Shown here piece by piece: positions 24,341 through 35,830 of a stretch of 64,000 bases of DNA. How positions within the stretch are numbered: position 1 is the stretch's first letter; each line of letters starts with the position of its first letter. The notes under the pieces are model-generated. The model was not told where the DNA came from. It ran no database searches and worked only from the letters and a program-made list of their open reading frames with translations. A program made the translations under genes and the position numbers. Location: assembly GCA_002102555.1 (NCBI GenBank), contig MCFL01000017.1:372001-436000 (forward strand), read 5' to 3'. This stretch comes from Catenaria anguillulae PL171. Lineage: Eukaryota; Blastocladiomycota; Blastocladiomycetes; Blastocladiales; Catenariaceae.

Positions 24341-24795
24341 ACCCGTTTTTCGTCCACGTGTTTGTCTGTGATTGGCACGAGTTCTTCGGCCATAAAGTTT
24401 TGTACATTGACGTTGGTGATTCATCCATGTGATGACTAGAATTTTGGTTTTCGCTGAGCATATGTATTCGACATGACCAACGGAATTTGTGGGAAACCGT
24501 TGATTGTCAGGCAAATCTTGAGTTCCTAGATGACCTCCTCGTTGCAGCGGTTCAGGCTGGCCGTGTCCACCTTGGTGACCTGTGGCGGACGGATCACAAG
24601 CGGTGGGACCGATGCAATGAACCGTTGGACGTCAGCGACCGCCTCGGGGGGAAGCAGAGGTATCATATGCATATGGACAAAGCAGGAAAGCGGCAAGACC
24701 ATGTATCATCGTCACACTTGCAGCCCATATATTTATCAGATGTTTTTTTCACACACAACACGAGCCAACTGTATGTACACACTTAACCAACACAT
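24341..24795. other. convergent 3' intergenic region
   Basis: Lies between the ends of Raptor (+) and the S9 peptidase gene (-). No gene seen. It should hold both transcripts' polyadenylation regions. Confidence 0.5.
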
Positions 24796-26961
24796 TTACT
24801 TCTGAGCGAGGTCGCCAACGACACGCACAACGGCCGTCGAGCCTTCGACATTGTCGAGCAAGCTGAGCCCTTCCTGTGTGCGAACCTTGTCGCCCATGTA
24901 CTTGGACAGGAACAACTCGGCCTTTTGGAAGTGGTCGATACGGTTGATGGGACGAGCAAAGCCGTGGCCCTCATCAGGGTACATGACTACAAGTTCGTGA
25001 AAATCAATAGTGTAAGCGAAAGTGCCTCAGGGTGAAACATATGAGAAGAGATGTGGAACGAACCATAGTACACACTGCCGCCGTTCTTCTCAATGGCTTG
25101 CACAATCTGCTCCGACTCGGCCCTCCTTGACACGCGGGTCATTCTTGCCCTGGGCAATCATGAGCGGGCGCACAATCTTGTGTGCATGGAACAAGGGCGA
25201 CACCTCATCCAAAAGCTCGGAATCGCGCTCAGGGTGGCCCATGCGCGAATGGAAAATGGAAAGGAAAGCCTCCCAGTACGGTGGGACGGTCGCAAGCAGC
25301 GTCTTGAGGTTGGACGGGCCCACAATGTCGACGGCGCACGTGAAGAACTCGGGCGTCAGTGTGACGCCGGCCAGGGCACTGTAGCCACCATACGAGCCGC
25401 CAAAGATGGCCACGTGCTCACGGTCAACAATGCCGCGCGACACGGCGTACTCGACCGCGTCAAGCAAGTCCGTGTGCATGGTCTTGCCCCATTGCTTGAA
25501 GGACGAGGTGAGCAAGGTCTTGTTGAACCCGGTCGAGCCACGGAAGTTGGGTTGAAGCACAATGTAACCACGGTTGGCCAACCATTGGGTCATGGCAGAG
25601 TAACCAAACACGTCGCGAGCCCAGGGGCCGCCGTGAGGCAGGAGGACCAGCGGGAACTTGTTGCCCTCTTGGAAGTGAGGAGGGTAGGTAATGTACGCTT
25701 GGAGCGGAAGACCATCACGGGCCTTGAAGTTGACCGAGGCAATACGGCCGAGCTTGAAGGAAGCGACCTTGGAGTTGGAAGTGAAAAGATACTCGACGTT
25801 GGCGTTCTCGGCCTCGGTCGCGCCAGGGCGAGTGACAGCCGGGTTGCGGTGGTACAGGATGTAGGACGTTGGCGCATTGCTGTACACCAGGCGCACAACC
25901 CAAACGTCGTCCGACTTGTTGGTGTAGTCGAGGAAGTCAAAGTCGGCGTCCTTGGACTTGGCATAGGCGGCCAGGCGGTCAAAGTCGGCACGCAGAGACT
26001 CGTCGAGCACGGTCCACTCAGTGCGACCAGGGTTGTACGACACGAATTGCAACTTGCCAGTCCAAGGGTGAGACTTGACTTCATCAACGTCGACCTCCCC
26101 AATCGACAGCACGGTCTGCACCTTGGTTTCGGGGTCAATTTCAACAAGAGCAACAGTTTCGCGATCCACCGACGACAAGAGCAGCAACTTGTTTTCGGCG
26201 GTCCAATCGACGGCGTACAGCGTATCGAGCGGCGTACTGGTCAAGAACTTGGTCCAGCCATTCTCGGCCGACGAATCGGGCAAGAAGACGGTCGACGAGC
26301 CATCCTTTTCAGTACCGCCAGCGGCGCGAATCACGTGGTCCTCATCGACAACGACGTTCATGATGGCATCGAGAACAGTCGTGTGCAGCGTGAGCTCGCC
26401 CGTCGTGAGATTGAGATGGTACAGGTCATGACGGCGGGCATCTTGCTTGTTGAGAGCCAGTACACCCGTGTTAAGCTTGGTCTTGTGCTCGACGTACCAG
26501 TCGTTGTTGACCTGGCCACGACCGACGCCAACCCCTAAAAAACGAAAGTGATGCACAAGAGTTAGATTTGCGGCTCGGAAATGAGGAATGAAGCTCGCCA
26601 TACCCTCAAACGGAGTCAAGTTGCGCTCAGTGAGCGACTCCAAATCGACATGGAACAGGTGGAAGTCCTCGTTGCCGTCCTTGTCCTGCAAGAACAGAAT
26701 GGCCGACGAGTCGAGCGTCCACTTGTAGGCACGAATATCGTGCGTGGGATGGTGTGTGACTTGCTTGCGGCCCTCATCGGTTCCCTTGCGCCAGAGGTCA
26801 AGCGGCTGCACAAAGACTTGAAGGTTCTGCTTCTCGCCAGCAGGGGCGAGGAAAGACAAGTGCTTACCGTCCGGAGAGAGCCTGGGCAACGCCCGGTCAG
26901 GGTTTGTGAAGAAGTCGGCAACGGGAATGAGCGGGGCCGCGGCGGCAAGAGGAGTCTGGAC
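24796..26961 (-). CDS. S9-family serine peptidase (acylaminoacyl/dipeptidyl-peptidase-like), one-base frame disruption
   Basis: Minus-strand exons 26961-26604, 26534-25064 and 24986-24796 give about 672 aa once one extra base is allowed for. An N-terminal beta-propeller-like region (from MVQTPL; segments such as LSPDGKHLSF and SSAILFLQDKDGNEDFHLF) precedes an alpha/beta-hydrolase domain with the catalytic triad of prolyl-oligopeptidase family S9: Ser in GGSYGGYS, Asp in GKNDPRVK and His in DEGHGF. Soon after the Asp the frame breaks: at plus-strand 25121-25123 there are three C where two would keep the protein colinear with the copy at 39378-41404. Unread, the frame stops 14 codons later and the His is lost. 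Everything downstream is well conserved, so a sequencing error or a very young mutation is likely. Both intron positions match the other copy. Confidence 0.85.
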
Positions 26962-27670
26962 CATGGTGGCAGTTGATTGTGGGTGTGTCGTGTCGATGAA
27001 GGGATTCGAGTGCAAGCGTGTTGATGGCCATGTCAAGGAACGAGGAGCGAACGGGGGATGAGCCCGACTTTATTTGCTTCGTGAAGTCTTGGCGTTTGTC
27101 TACGGGTGTGGGTGCAGAGGCGGGAAGGTGTGCAGGTAGGCGCGCCACGAGGCAATAGACCAAGGAAGAAAGTGGCAGAATCCACGGATGTAAGTGCAGA
27201 TTGGATGAGCAGATGAGGTTCAGTTTTGGGGATCGTCATGTCTCACGTCGGTGCGCGTGGGTGGCGTTCAACGTCAAATGGTTCAGTTCCAGTGCAGACA
27301 CGTCATTCGAAACCGGAAACGCGCAACCAAGCTCGAAACGCTTCATTCAGGTGGTTGCTGAGCTGGGCTGCCCAGCTGCAGGCACTTGAAGCGTTTCCTG
27401 TCACATTTCGGGCCGGGCGATAAAATCAGTGAAATGCGATTGACGTGGCCGGCAACGTTTCCACCCGATGAACGTTTGCAGCAACCCACTGACGCGCGCG
27501 CGGTCAGCTGGAGCCGAGAAAAGTGCCAGCTAGGGCATGGTTGGTATCGATCATATTCACAATCGTTGTGTGGCGGAAATGGAATGTGAACAAGATAATG
27601 CGACTATACACATACACATACAGGAATGAAGTGTGATACGAGAAGAAGTGAAGACATGGCTGTGAGTGCA
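26962..27670. other. intergenic between two minus-strand genes
   Basis: Promoter region of the S9 peptidase gene and 3' region of the kinesin gene. No credible gene; open frames are short and unrelated to anything I know. Confidence 0.5.
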
Positions 27671-30600
27671 TTATTGAACAACACATTTCGACCCTGATCC
27701 ACACTCGCGCGGATTCCCGCCCTCCATGTCAGCCCTTCGCCGTTTGGCACCTCCTAGTGTCGGCACCTCTGCACCCTGATCCAATTCATCATCCACGTCG
27801 CTGAAGCAATCCTGCTCGTCTGCCTCGTCCGCAGTATCCTCATACTCGCTCGCAACCGTGGTGTCTGCCTCTGACCCGGACCCGTACCTTTCCCTTGCCC
27901 TCCTTCCTCGCACCCTGATCCCGGCGCTTCCTGCATCGACTCTTGCAGCAACAAGGCCCATCACCCGTTCAATCCGCTCAGCCAATGTCCCACTCACCCC
28001 CTGCAACTCGCACCGAATCTCTGCCCTCTCCACCACGCGCTCGACCCTATCCCACTCGCCCACGACTCTGCCCACCACCCTCCCCATACGCTCCGCATCC
28101 ATTCCCAACGCGGCATGCGCCAAAGCGCTCTGTGCATTCAACGCCTGCAGCGCCGCAATAGCCGTGGCCATGGCGCCCATACTCGCGCGCGCCGCGGCCG
28201 CCGCCACCGCTACATCGTCAATCAACCCGTCCGCATCTGCGGCGTCTGCGGATCGAATGACAGACGCTGATGGAGCGGAATTGAGCGCCGTGAGTGCTGA
28301 GGCGACCGCGGCCAGTTGCGTTGCCCACACCCGAGTCGGATTCCTTGCCCGCCTGTGACCGCTGGCAGTAGCGGAATCGGTCGCTCCTAAACTCGCAATC
28401 ATGGCCAGCTGCTCCCTTGAGCTCCGCTCCCTCGCCAATCTGCCCGCTGCACTCCCGCCTTGGCCGCCATACCCCGCAAGCGCCTCGAACCTCGCCAGTG
28501 CCAGCCTGCGCACCTCGTCCATGGCCACGCCCACGGCCTCGCGCGCGCTCGTTGGACATGCGGAAATGAGTGCAGATTCAACCAGCGGATCTTCGCTTGC
28601 GGCCACGGCCACGAGCTCGTTGGCCGCGGATTCGCGGTCTGGGTCGAGCATCAGGTCGATGGCGTCGCCAAGGCCGCGCGTGGATGGGACTGACGAGGTT
28701 GTGACTGGGTGCAAATACAGCTCTTGAAGGCGGCGAATGTTGGAAGAGAGCCCAATCCCCACCGCTCCCGTAGGTGATGGCGAGCGTGACCGCGACGCGG
28801 CCGTGGCCGTGGCCGTGGCCGACGTAGATGTGGTTGTTGGTGCAAGCGTCAGGTGCGACACCAGGCGCGCAATGGCCACCTCGCGATCGACGAGGCCGCG
28901 GACCGTGGCGGCCGTCGCCATGATTTGCTCGACCGTCGTGGTGAATGCGTCGAGGGCGGCGCGGTTGCGCGTGCGCTCTTGCATGAGGGCGTCCTCGAGC
29001 TTGTGTGTGGCGGCGGCGGTCGATATGGCCGAAGCCGAGGTGGGCGATAGGTGAATCGAGGAGCCATCCGACAAATTGGAGCCCGACAGCAGGGACATGC
29101 GCAGTTGCTCGATTTGCTGCTTGTACATGCGCTCCTTTTCGTTCCACTCGGCCTCTGCGTGATGCTCAAAGTGAATGAGTAAGTGACCCCGGAATGGGCG
29201 AGAAAATGTACATACCCTTCAATGCAAGCTGTTCAGCCAACTCGTTTGCGCGCTTTTCATGATCAATCTCCACATTAATCCTTGCATGCGTCTTGACCCG
29301 CATGGCGCGCCACCCAAACATGAGCGTGCCCTTGGTCTCGCTCATATCCCTCCTTGTCGGCGACACGCACACAATCAAGCTGGTCAAGCAATTTCCGCCC
29401 AAACTCTCCTGCAACAGCCGCGTCAACGTGGCATTGCGGAACGGCACGTGCTTCTTTTGCTCAGCCAGGGCCTGGATCACGTTGCCGAGCTCGAGCAGGC
29501 TCAAGTTAATGTCCTTTGCCTCGGACAATTGCGTGCCCGTGGCATTTGTCTTTTTCACGCGCTCGGATCCGGCAAGGTCGCACAAAGTGAGGCGGCCACG
29601 TACAACGGCATCCCCCGATGCGGCCGACGCCGACGCCGACGCGCCACTTGCGTCCGGATTAAACAGCGGCTCGTCTGCGCCCCATTCTGCATCGCTCAAT
29701 GGATCCGCAGGTGCCCATGTGCTTCCTTGGGCGCCCTCGTCAATGTCTGCGAGCGGTGTAAACGGGTGCTGGTCGTGTGCCGCGGCACGTGACGCGCTGC
29801 GGCCGAGCCCGAGGCGCGAGGGCGAGAGCGAAAGCCCGTCGTTGGATTTGGATGCCGCCAAGCCCGACAGCGACGAAAAGCTGGAGCGTGACCCGCTAAC
29901 GCTGAGCGATCCGGGAACAATGATGCCGCTGGATGCGCCGCCGCCAGGGGCCGTGGGGCGGCCGGGGTGCCGCTCCACCGTGAGAAAGCAAATGGCGTGC
30001 GAGCGCGACGAGTGCCTGTTCATTTTGGTTTCGGCAAACACGAGCCGCTGCTGGCCACGCGCAAGCAGGGCATGGACTTCGGCTTCAGTGCGCACGGCGT
30101 GTTCCGAGAGACCCTCGACAAAGATACCCAGGTCTGGATGTTCGCGCAGGGGTAAATCGTGGCCAGAAAAGAGGGGCGAATCGGGTGTGGCAGTGTCGAG
30201 TGGGTCGCCAAGTAAATCAAAGATCTTTTCCTGGTAGATTTGCATGTACGACAGGCGGACCTTGTAGGTGCAACGGTACCTGTCGCGGTGCATGCGCCGG
30301 AACAAGTGCCTGAGAGCGCGCGGGATCATGCCGTCAGGGGACGACAAGGTGGTGGTTTTGCCCGTGCCGGTTTGACCGTAGGCAATGAGGGTACCGTTGA
30401 AGCCACGCAGGCAGGCTTCGACCAGGGGCATGCACACTGTGTGGTAGACGTCGCGGTTGGTGGCCGAAGCAGGGAACACTTGGTCAAAGTTGTACGAGTG
30501 TGCCTGTGGGTTGTTGGCAGAAGACATGGACGAGGGCGAGGGGGACGGTGGAGGGTGTGAATGCGAGAGAGAATTTGCTGATCCACTGGCTAATGATGCA

Positions 30601-30956
30601 CCCGAGGGGCCCGAGATGGATCCTTGGCGTGAGGGTGGGCCCGATCCAGGGGCGGTCGTGGGCGGTGGATTCGGGGGAGCCGTCTCGAGGACAGCAATTT
30701 GGCCGGCGTTGGCATCGGTCAGGATGACGGTGGGCTCGCGCGCGACAATCTCTGGCGGCAGCAGCGGGCGGACGCGCACAAAGACCTTGATGCGGCCAAT
30801 GGAGGCGTCCTGCTCAACCGAGGAGGTGGACCCTGAACCAGAGCCCGTGCCAGCAGCAGCCGCGCCCGTGCCCGCGGAGGTCTTAGCCGTAGCACTGGGG
30901 GTGGCAGTGGTGACATTGACGATGGGGTAGGTTTCGATCGAGTCTGCCGATTTCAT
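27671..30956 (-). CDS. N-terminal-motor kinesin
   Basis: Minus-strand exons 30956-29216 and 29154-27671 join across a 61-bp intron (phase 1) to about 1,074 aa. The motor begins near residue 55 (GRIKVFVRVRPLLPPE) and has the P-loop GQTGTGKT (about residue 190), switch I NRHSSRSH, switch II DLAGSE and the microtubule-binding segment LLQESLGGNC. It has long Ser/Gly/Pro insertions, one early in the motor and one of about 100 residues before switch II, so it is longer than a typical 340-residue motor. The neck RVKTHARINVEIDHEKRANE resembles the kinesin-1 / ARK-type junction after LMFGWRA. The tail has a short coiled coil, Ala-rich helices and an acidic end, without armadillo repeats that I can see. 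An N-terminal motor predicts plus-end-directed movement. Subfamily uncertain. Confidence 0.92.
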
Positions 30957-31285
30957 TGCGAAGAGTGGATGGTACGTTAGGCATAGTAACTTTACGAAGT
31001 TGTTATTGTTAAGACTTTACTTTTCTTTATCTTTCTTCCCAAACAACATTTCTCTCTCAGATCCGATCGGTCTTCGCCCCATAATAATGTCCCTGGATTG
31101 ACCTGTTCCCTGTTGCAGCAATCGCCGCCTGCTCCTGAAATTTCAAGTGCTGTACATAGCTGAGGTCGTATTCATAGTTGGCGTGATTTCAATAGTCACA
31201 AGACTGTCTGCAAAGTGCGAACCAAGCCATCTTCACACTGCTCTTGCTGTTCACTCTCATTCTTTCCATTCCTTTCCACCACGCC
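30957..31285. promoter_or_regulatory. divergent promoter region, kinesin / DPM2
   Basis: About 330 bp between the start codons of two divergent genes, so it must contain both promoters. No specific site can be assigned by eye. Confidence 0.5.
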
Positions 31286-31654
31286 ATGGTATGCACTGCC
31301 ATGTCGCGCCGCCGGCTGCATCACATTGCTCATGTACTGTTTTCTGCTTCTTCTTCTTCTTCTTTTTCTTCTCGTCAATAGGCAAGCTCTCAAGACAAGG
31401 CCGTCGGCTCAGTATTCATTGCCATTGCTGCCTTTGTGTGGCTCTACTACTCCACCTGGGTCTTTGTGCTGCCCTTTGTCACGGACCAAGACCACTTTTT
31501 GCACGCCCTCTTCCCGCTCGATCGCCACTACGCCATCCTGCTCCCGACGCTGCTCCTCGTCGTTGCCGTCACCGTCGTTGGCGCATTCATTGGCATGAGT
31601 ATTGTCAAGAAGCAGCTCAAAGCCAAGAAAGCAGTCGCTAAAAAATCGTCGTGA
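31286..31654 (+). CDS. DPM2: DPM2, regulatory subunit of dolichol-phosphate mannose synthase
   Basis: Coding exon 1 is only the ATG (31286-31288), followed by a 93-bp intron with a long pyrimidine tract and exon 2 at 31382-31654, giving 91 aa. DPM2 is a small ER membrane protein that stabilises the DPM complex making dolichol-phosphate-mannose for N-glycans, O-mannose and GPI anchors. It has the expected two helices (VFIAIAAFVWLYYSTWVFVL and ILLPTLLLVVAVTVVGAFIG), the central PF(V/I)-x(3)-H-x(2)-H/F loop pattern and a lysine-rich C-terminus (KKQLKAKKAVAKKSS) suited to ER retention. Length matches the family (about 84 aa in mammals). The splice after ATG supplies MASSQDKAVGS, resembling other DPM2 N-termini. 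Confidence 0.88.
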
Positions 31655-31820
31655 AACAAAAGTCTCGCGCTTCACTGGCATTCAGAGGGCAAGTTCGAGT
31701 CGTGATAGGATATCCTTGTCCAAGTAATGTATTATCTATCGATTTTTCACCACTGGCAAGCATTCACCAGGAACTCTCAACCCTCTATTTAGTTATCTTC
31801 AGTCATTCACTTTTGCCTAC

Positions 31821-33454
31821 TCACACCCACCCTCGATGCACAATCCATGCAACCACCACGCCAAATGCACCGGCCCACGCAGCCGCGTCCCTCACTCCTG
31901 CTCCTCCACAGCTCATGTTCCTTTGACTCTCTACCGCCAGTGCATCCTGCCTCATCCTCTGCACCTCGTCCACATCCACCTTGGCCACCCCTCGCCGCGT
32001 CACCCACGCTTGCCCCATGAGCGTGTACCCAAGCGCGCCAAGCACACTCCTTGTCCGTTGTCCAATCCCAACCGAGCTCACTTTGACTCCTCGCTTGAGC
32101 TGCCACCCCATGAGCCCATCTTGATCCATTGCAGTCCCATTCACATGTCCGCCGCCGCCGGCGCCGCCAATACGAATGTGGCCAGCTGAACTGGCCTTGG
32201 CAAACGGAACCAACCCCGTCTCTAACTCGACCCGAATGGCCTTGGTCCCCGTACCCGTAGCCGTAGGCGTGGGGGTAGCCGGCCAAGCGCCCGTATCAAA
32301 CACAAGCGACCCATTGGTCGTGGCCAAATCATACATGTCACGCATGGCCCGCGACCCGCGCACGTGGCCCGCAAGCGCCAAATACACGTCCGCAGGCCGA
32401 TAATACCGCACGTTCAAGTTGCTACTGGGTGCGGGAGCCGGCCGCAGCTCGCCTTGGGCAATCACATCGGCCACGGCTGCATCGAGCACATGCTTGTACG
32501 TGACCAGGGGCGTCGAGTTGAGTTGCGTGAACCGGTTCCAGATGGATGGGTGCGAGAAGCGCGTGAACGAGGCAGATGGGTCTGTGAGCGGATGTGAGTC
32601 GAACGCAGGTGAGAGGCGCGAGGGAAGCGGGGCAGGGTGGTGCAGGACGAGGTCTTGGCCGAATCCTAGCGAGTGGATGAGTTCGTGCACCAACAAGTAC
32701 TCGAGATCATACTATGTTGGTAAGCATGGTCAATCAATCACACAGGTTCAAGGCAAGTCAGTCAATGCGAGGGAGAATGCGACAAAACGGTCACTCTGAC
32801 AAATACCTGATGACTGAGCATTTCGCCCATGCCTGCACCTTCCACCCACCACTCCTCGCCAGCATTCACCTCCACCTCCACATCCCAGTTGCCGCCGCCC
32901 TCTGCAGCTGGTCGTCCAAGATCCTTGTTGATCCACTCGTCCACCCCCTCCATGTCGGGCAACTGCTTGACCAGTGCTCGCGGATATATGTACACGAGGC
33001 CATCGTCCACATGCTTGACGGGCACACCTTTCCCCATTGGCCTGGCCCACCCGAGCGTGCCTTGTCCAACCTGCGCGGTTGCCAACAAGTCGACACGCGC
33101 AACCACGGGCGCTCGAAACCGGATCACGCCCGCCAACCGATTGCCCGCACGCTCGAGCGCCGTGCGCGTGAGCTGGCATGTGTGTGCGGACTGAGAGTGG
33201 CAGTACAGGGATATGTGCCAGGCTTGGCCAATGGCCAAAGCGTGATCTGGCGGCACCGATGACGGCCAAAGAGTTGCTGATGGGCTGGTCAAAGATGTCG
33301 GCGGCGGTTCCGAGTGGATGAGGAACTTTGGTGCCGGAAAGTAGGGTTGGGGTTGCAGCACGAGTGCTGGAAACAAGATCACCAGCGGGACGATGAGGTG
33401 GTAGATGAGGGTGGATTTCAGGGACGAGAGCGAGAGCGAGGGTGGCGGGATCAT
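31821..33454 (-). CDS. secreted/membrane zinc metallopeptidase with HELIHSLGF motif
   Basis: Minus-strand exons 33454-32807 and 32711-31821 (95-bp intron, phase 0) give about 512 aa. The N-terminus has a signal-anchor (LIYHLIVPLVILFPALVL). Exon 2 opens YDLEYLLVHELIHSLGFGQD, an HExxH zinc site in the metzincin-like HExxHxxGF form, and further on has GLMGWQLKRG, which could be the Met-turn. This arrangement resembles fungal secreted HExxH proteins annotated only as hypothetical, and more distantly leishmanolysin (M8). The third zinc ligand is not obvious by eye. The C-terminus is hydrophobic (AAAWAGAFGVVVAWIV), so the protein may be GPI- or tail-anchored. It converges on DPM2, with stop codons 166 bp apart. 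Substrate unknown. Confidence 0.78.
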
Positions 33455-34380
33455 GGCTGTGATCAATTGCTGGGCGAATCGACTTCTGGCAAGTGGAGCT
33501 AAGGTGCAGGGGTGCAAGTTTGTTTGGCTTCTGCAAGTGTGGCTGCGGTGCTTGAAAGGAAGATGGATCGTGTCGAGACGGGGCCGTGGAGCCTGAACGG
33601 GAGACAAATGAATGGGCTGACCGGGGCCGGGGGGTTGACTGTGCAACTTATATGGTAGTCCATGTTGTATGTAGACTCAAGTATCTTTTGCTGGAATTGG
33701 GCGTAGTGGCGTTAGCAATCGTTCAATTTTCAACACTGAGGTGCTGTTGACACAATCTGGTGTGTGCATGCCTTCAAGTTGCGTTCAGTGACCAAGAAGT
33801 CGGTCTTTCTCCTCTCAATATTATACCCTGCCGACGCATTTACATGCATGCACAGGCACGAAGGCACGATGCAACATCGGCCTCGGCCAGGTTTCAGACT
33901 GGCTCTTTGTCGCACTGGCAAGTATGTTGTACCTTGTGCGCGATTACTCAAGCGACCAATGACGACCAGCAGTTGGCTGAGAATAGTTCGTGCTGGACGG
34001 CCCTCACTCCATCTACATGCTTTGGACATCGACACGGGCTGTTGTTGCATTGCTCTTGCTCTCCTCGTTGATTGAGACCAATGGCTCCGATCGAGGTCAA
34101 CTTCCGTCCAGTGTGCCCGCGCTCTTCACACCTCGCGCCTATCAAGCCGTCGTGTCTCGCGCCACCAGCCAGGCAGCCCCAGGCATGAACCAATGATTGG
34201 TGAGGAATGTTGTCCAATTATACTTACTTGCCAGTCGCAGTCCGCTTCTCTCTCCTCACAATAGACCAAGTCATCCTTGGGCAAATGAATGGCCCCATCT
34301 CGTGGTGCACAAGTATTATACCCCATGTCATTCCCCCCCCCATGAAAGCAGCAGCACACCAATCCAACCACAATGCCTCT
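33455..34380. other. intergenic, with a possible upstream signal-peptide exon
   Basis: Divergent spacer between the metallopeptidase and the seven-TM gene. A frame at 34017-34151 (MLWTSTRAVVALLLLSSL) looks like a signal peptide. It could splice in phase 0 to 34393 inside the next gene, but its donor site (GTGTCT) is weak, so I do not call it as an exon. Confidence 0.4.
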
Positions 34381-35830
34381 ATGTCTCCTCAGCTACAGCC
34401 TTTTGACTCTGGGATGACCTTGACTTCTTCCACTCTGTCGCCTCTGAATGGAGTGACATCGAATCCCACCCTTCTCGAAGTGCGAGACCCGCGCGCCGTG
34501 GTCGTGACTGGCGTCAGCGTCGTGCTTGCCATTGTTATCTTTGGAGTTTCGCTGCATGTCTACTGGCGAAGGCGAACATGGTTCTACGCTTGCGTTGCTG
34601 TGGCAATTGTCCCTCTGCTCATTGCACATGTGGCGACATTCTTGGCGGGCTCCAGGCTGATTCATACGGTTCGCTTCCCACGCCGAGTGTTGTTTGACAC
34701 CTTCTGAAAGTTTACCACGACTTTTTTCACCAACAGAACACATTCCTCATTATCCGAATGCTCTGCCCCATCCTGACCACGAGCCAAGTATGCAGCCTCA
34801 GCTTGTACCGATACTACACACTGGCTTCGACCGGCCAACTGCCAAGCTGGTTTACGCGCCGCGCCTTTTTCGTCCTCCTCTGCACCATCTACGCCGAAAT
34901 GTCGACCAGTATCCTTCTGCTGTGCATCAGCTTTGCGGACCAAGACGACCAGCCGTACTTTACGCGTCACCCATGGCGATGGGCCACCTTGCTCGTGCAC
35001 ATGGCAGTGACATGCACGCTCGACTTTGTGATTGCCGTGCTCACGTTCCGTGCCGTGTGGTTGATTCGCGCGGGTGTGCTGCTTGCGACCAACCAAGCCA
35101 ATGGCGAGACAGGAGCTGCATCGGGCCCCGTGCAATCCTCGGTGGACGGGTCCGTCATGTCGACGGTGATTGCTCTTGTCGCACGCTCAGCCGCACACCC
35201 GCCTAACCGGTCGCCCAGCATGGCTGATTTACACGATTCATTCTCAACGTCAACATCAACGACGAGTCATGGTGCAGTGGCCGCACTTCCTAGCCCTCAT
35301 TTGACGCGCAGAGTGTCCAAGTCGGCCTCTGATTCCATTGGGTTCGGAACCGATGTGTCGCCATTGTCTGTCCCATCCCGGTCCGCGTCCTTGTGGATAC
35401 CCGAATCGCAATCGCAGGCTGAGGCCGATCATCCATTCCCATCGAGTTCAAGCGAGTGTTGTTCTCATGCACCATCCAATAACAAGTTCCCGCCGCCAAT
35501 GGAGCGAGTTGTGCTTGGAAAACCGGCCAAGCAACCAACCCCGCTTCGAATTGTGACATTGAAACTGTTGGTTTCGTTGTTTTGCATGATGGTAGCGCTC
35601 GTGAGCGGGCTCGTCTTGTTTACTGCCTTGGATGGGCAATTGTTTGGTACGTACGCCCCGTCATTCGATACATCTTCTGCTCATGTCACACTTATTTACA
35701 ATTGTCCGACCTCTTGTTTGTCTGTGACTCAGCCGCGACCCTGTCCAACCTCATGATTCACATTTACCTCCTTCCAGCGACGCTGTCATGGCGATTGCTG
35801 GCGGAATTGACCCGTGCAACCACAATATGA
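34381..35830 (+). CDS. orphan seven-transmembrane receptor-like protein
   Basis: Exons 34381-34686, 34737-35646 and 35733-35830 (introns 50 and 86 bp) give about 437 aa. I count seven hydrophobic segments: VVVTGVSVVLAIVIFGVSL, ACVAVAIVPLLIAHVATFL, a third around IRMLCPILTTSQVCSL, FFVLLCTIYAEMSTSILLL, LLVHMAVTCTLDFVIAVLTF, LLVSLFCMMVALVSGLVLF and one in the last exon (LMIHIYLLPATLSWRLL). About 155 Ser-rich residues separate TM5 and TM6, as in a long third cytoplasmic loop, and LYRYYT follows TM3 where a DRY-like motif would lie. This fits a GPCR-type topology, but no family signature is recognisable, so receptor function is inference. The start could be further upstream (ATG at 34288 or 34345). 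Confidence 0.7.

Noticed and set aside
25093-26538. 481-aa open frame on the plus strand
   Set aside because: It is antisense to the S9 peptidase exon, whose catalytic motifs are on the minus strand.
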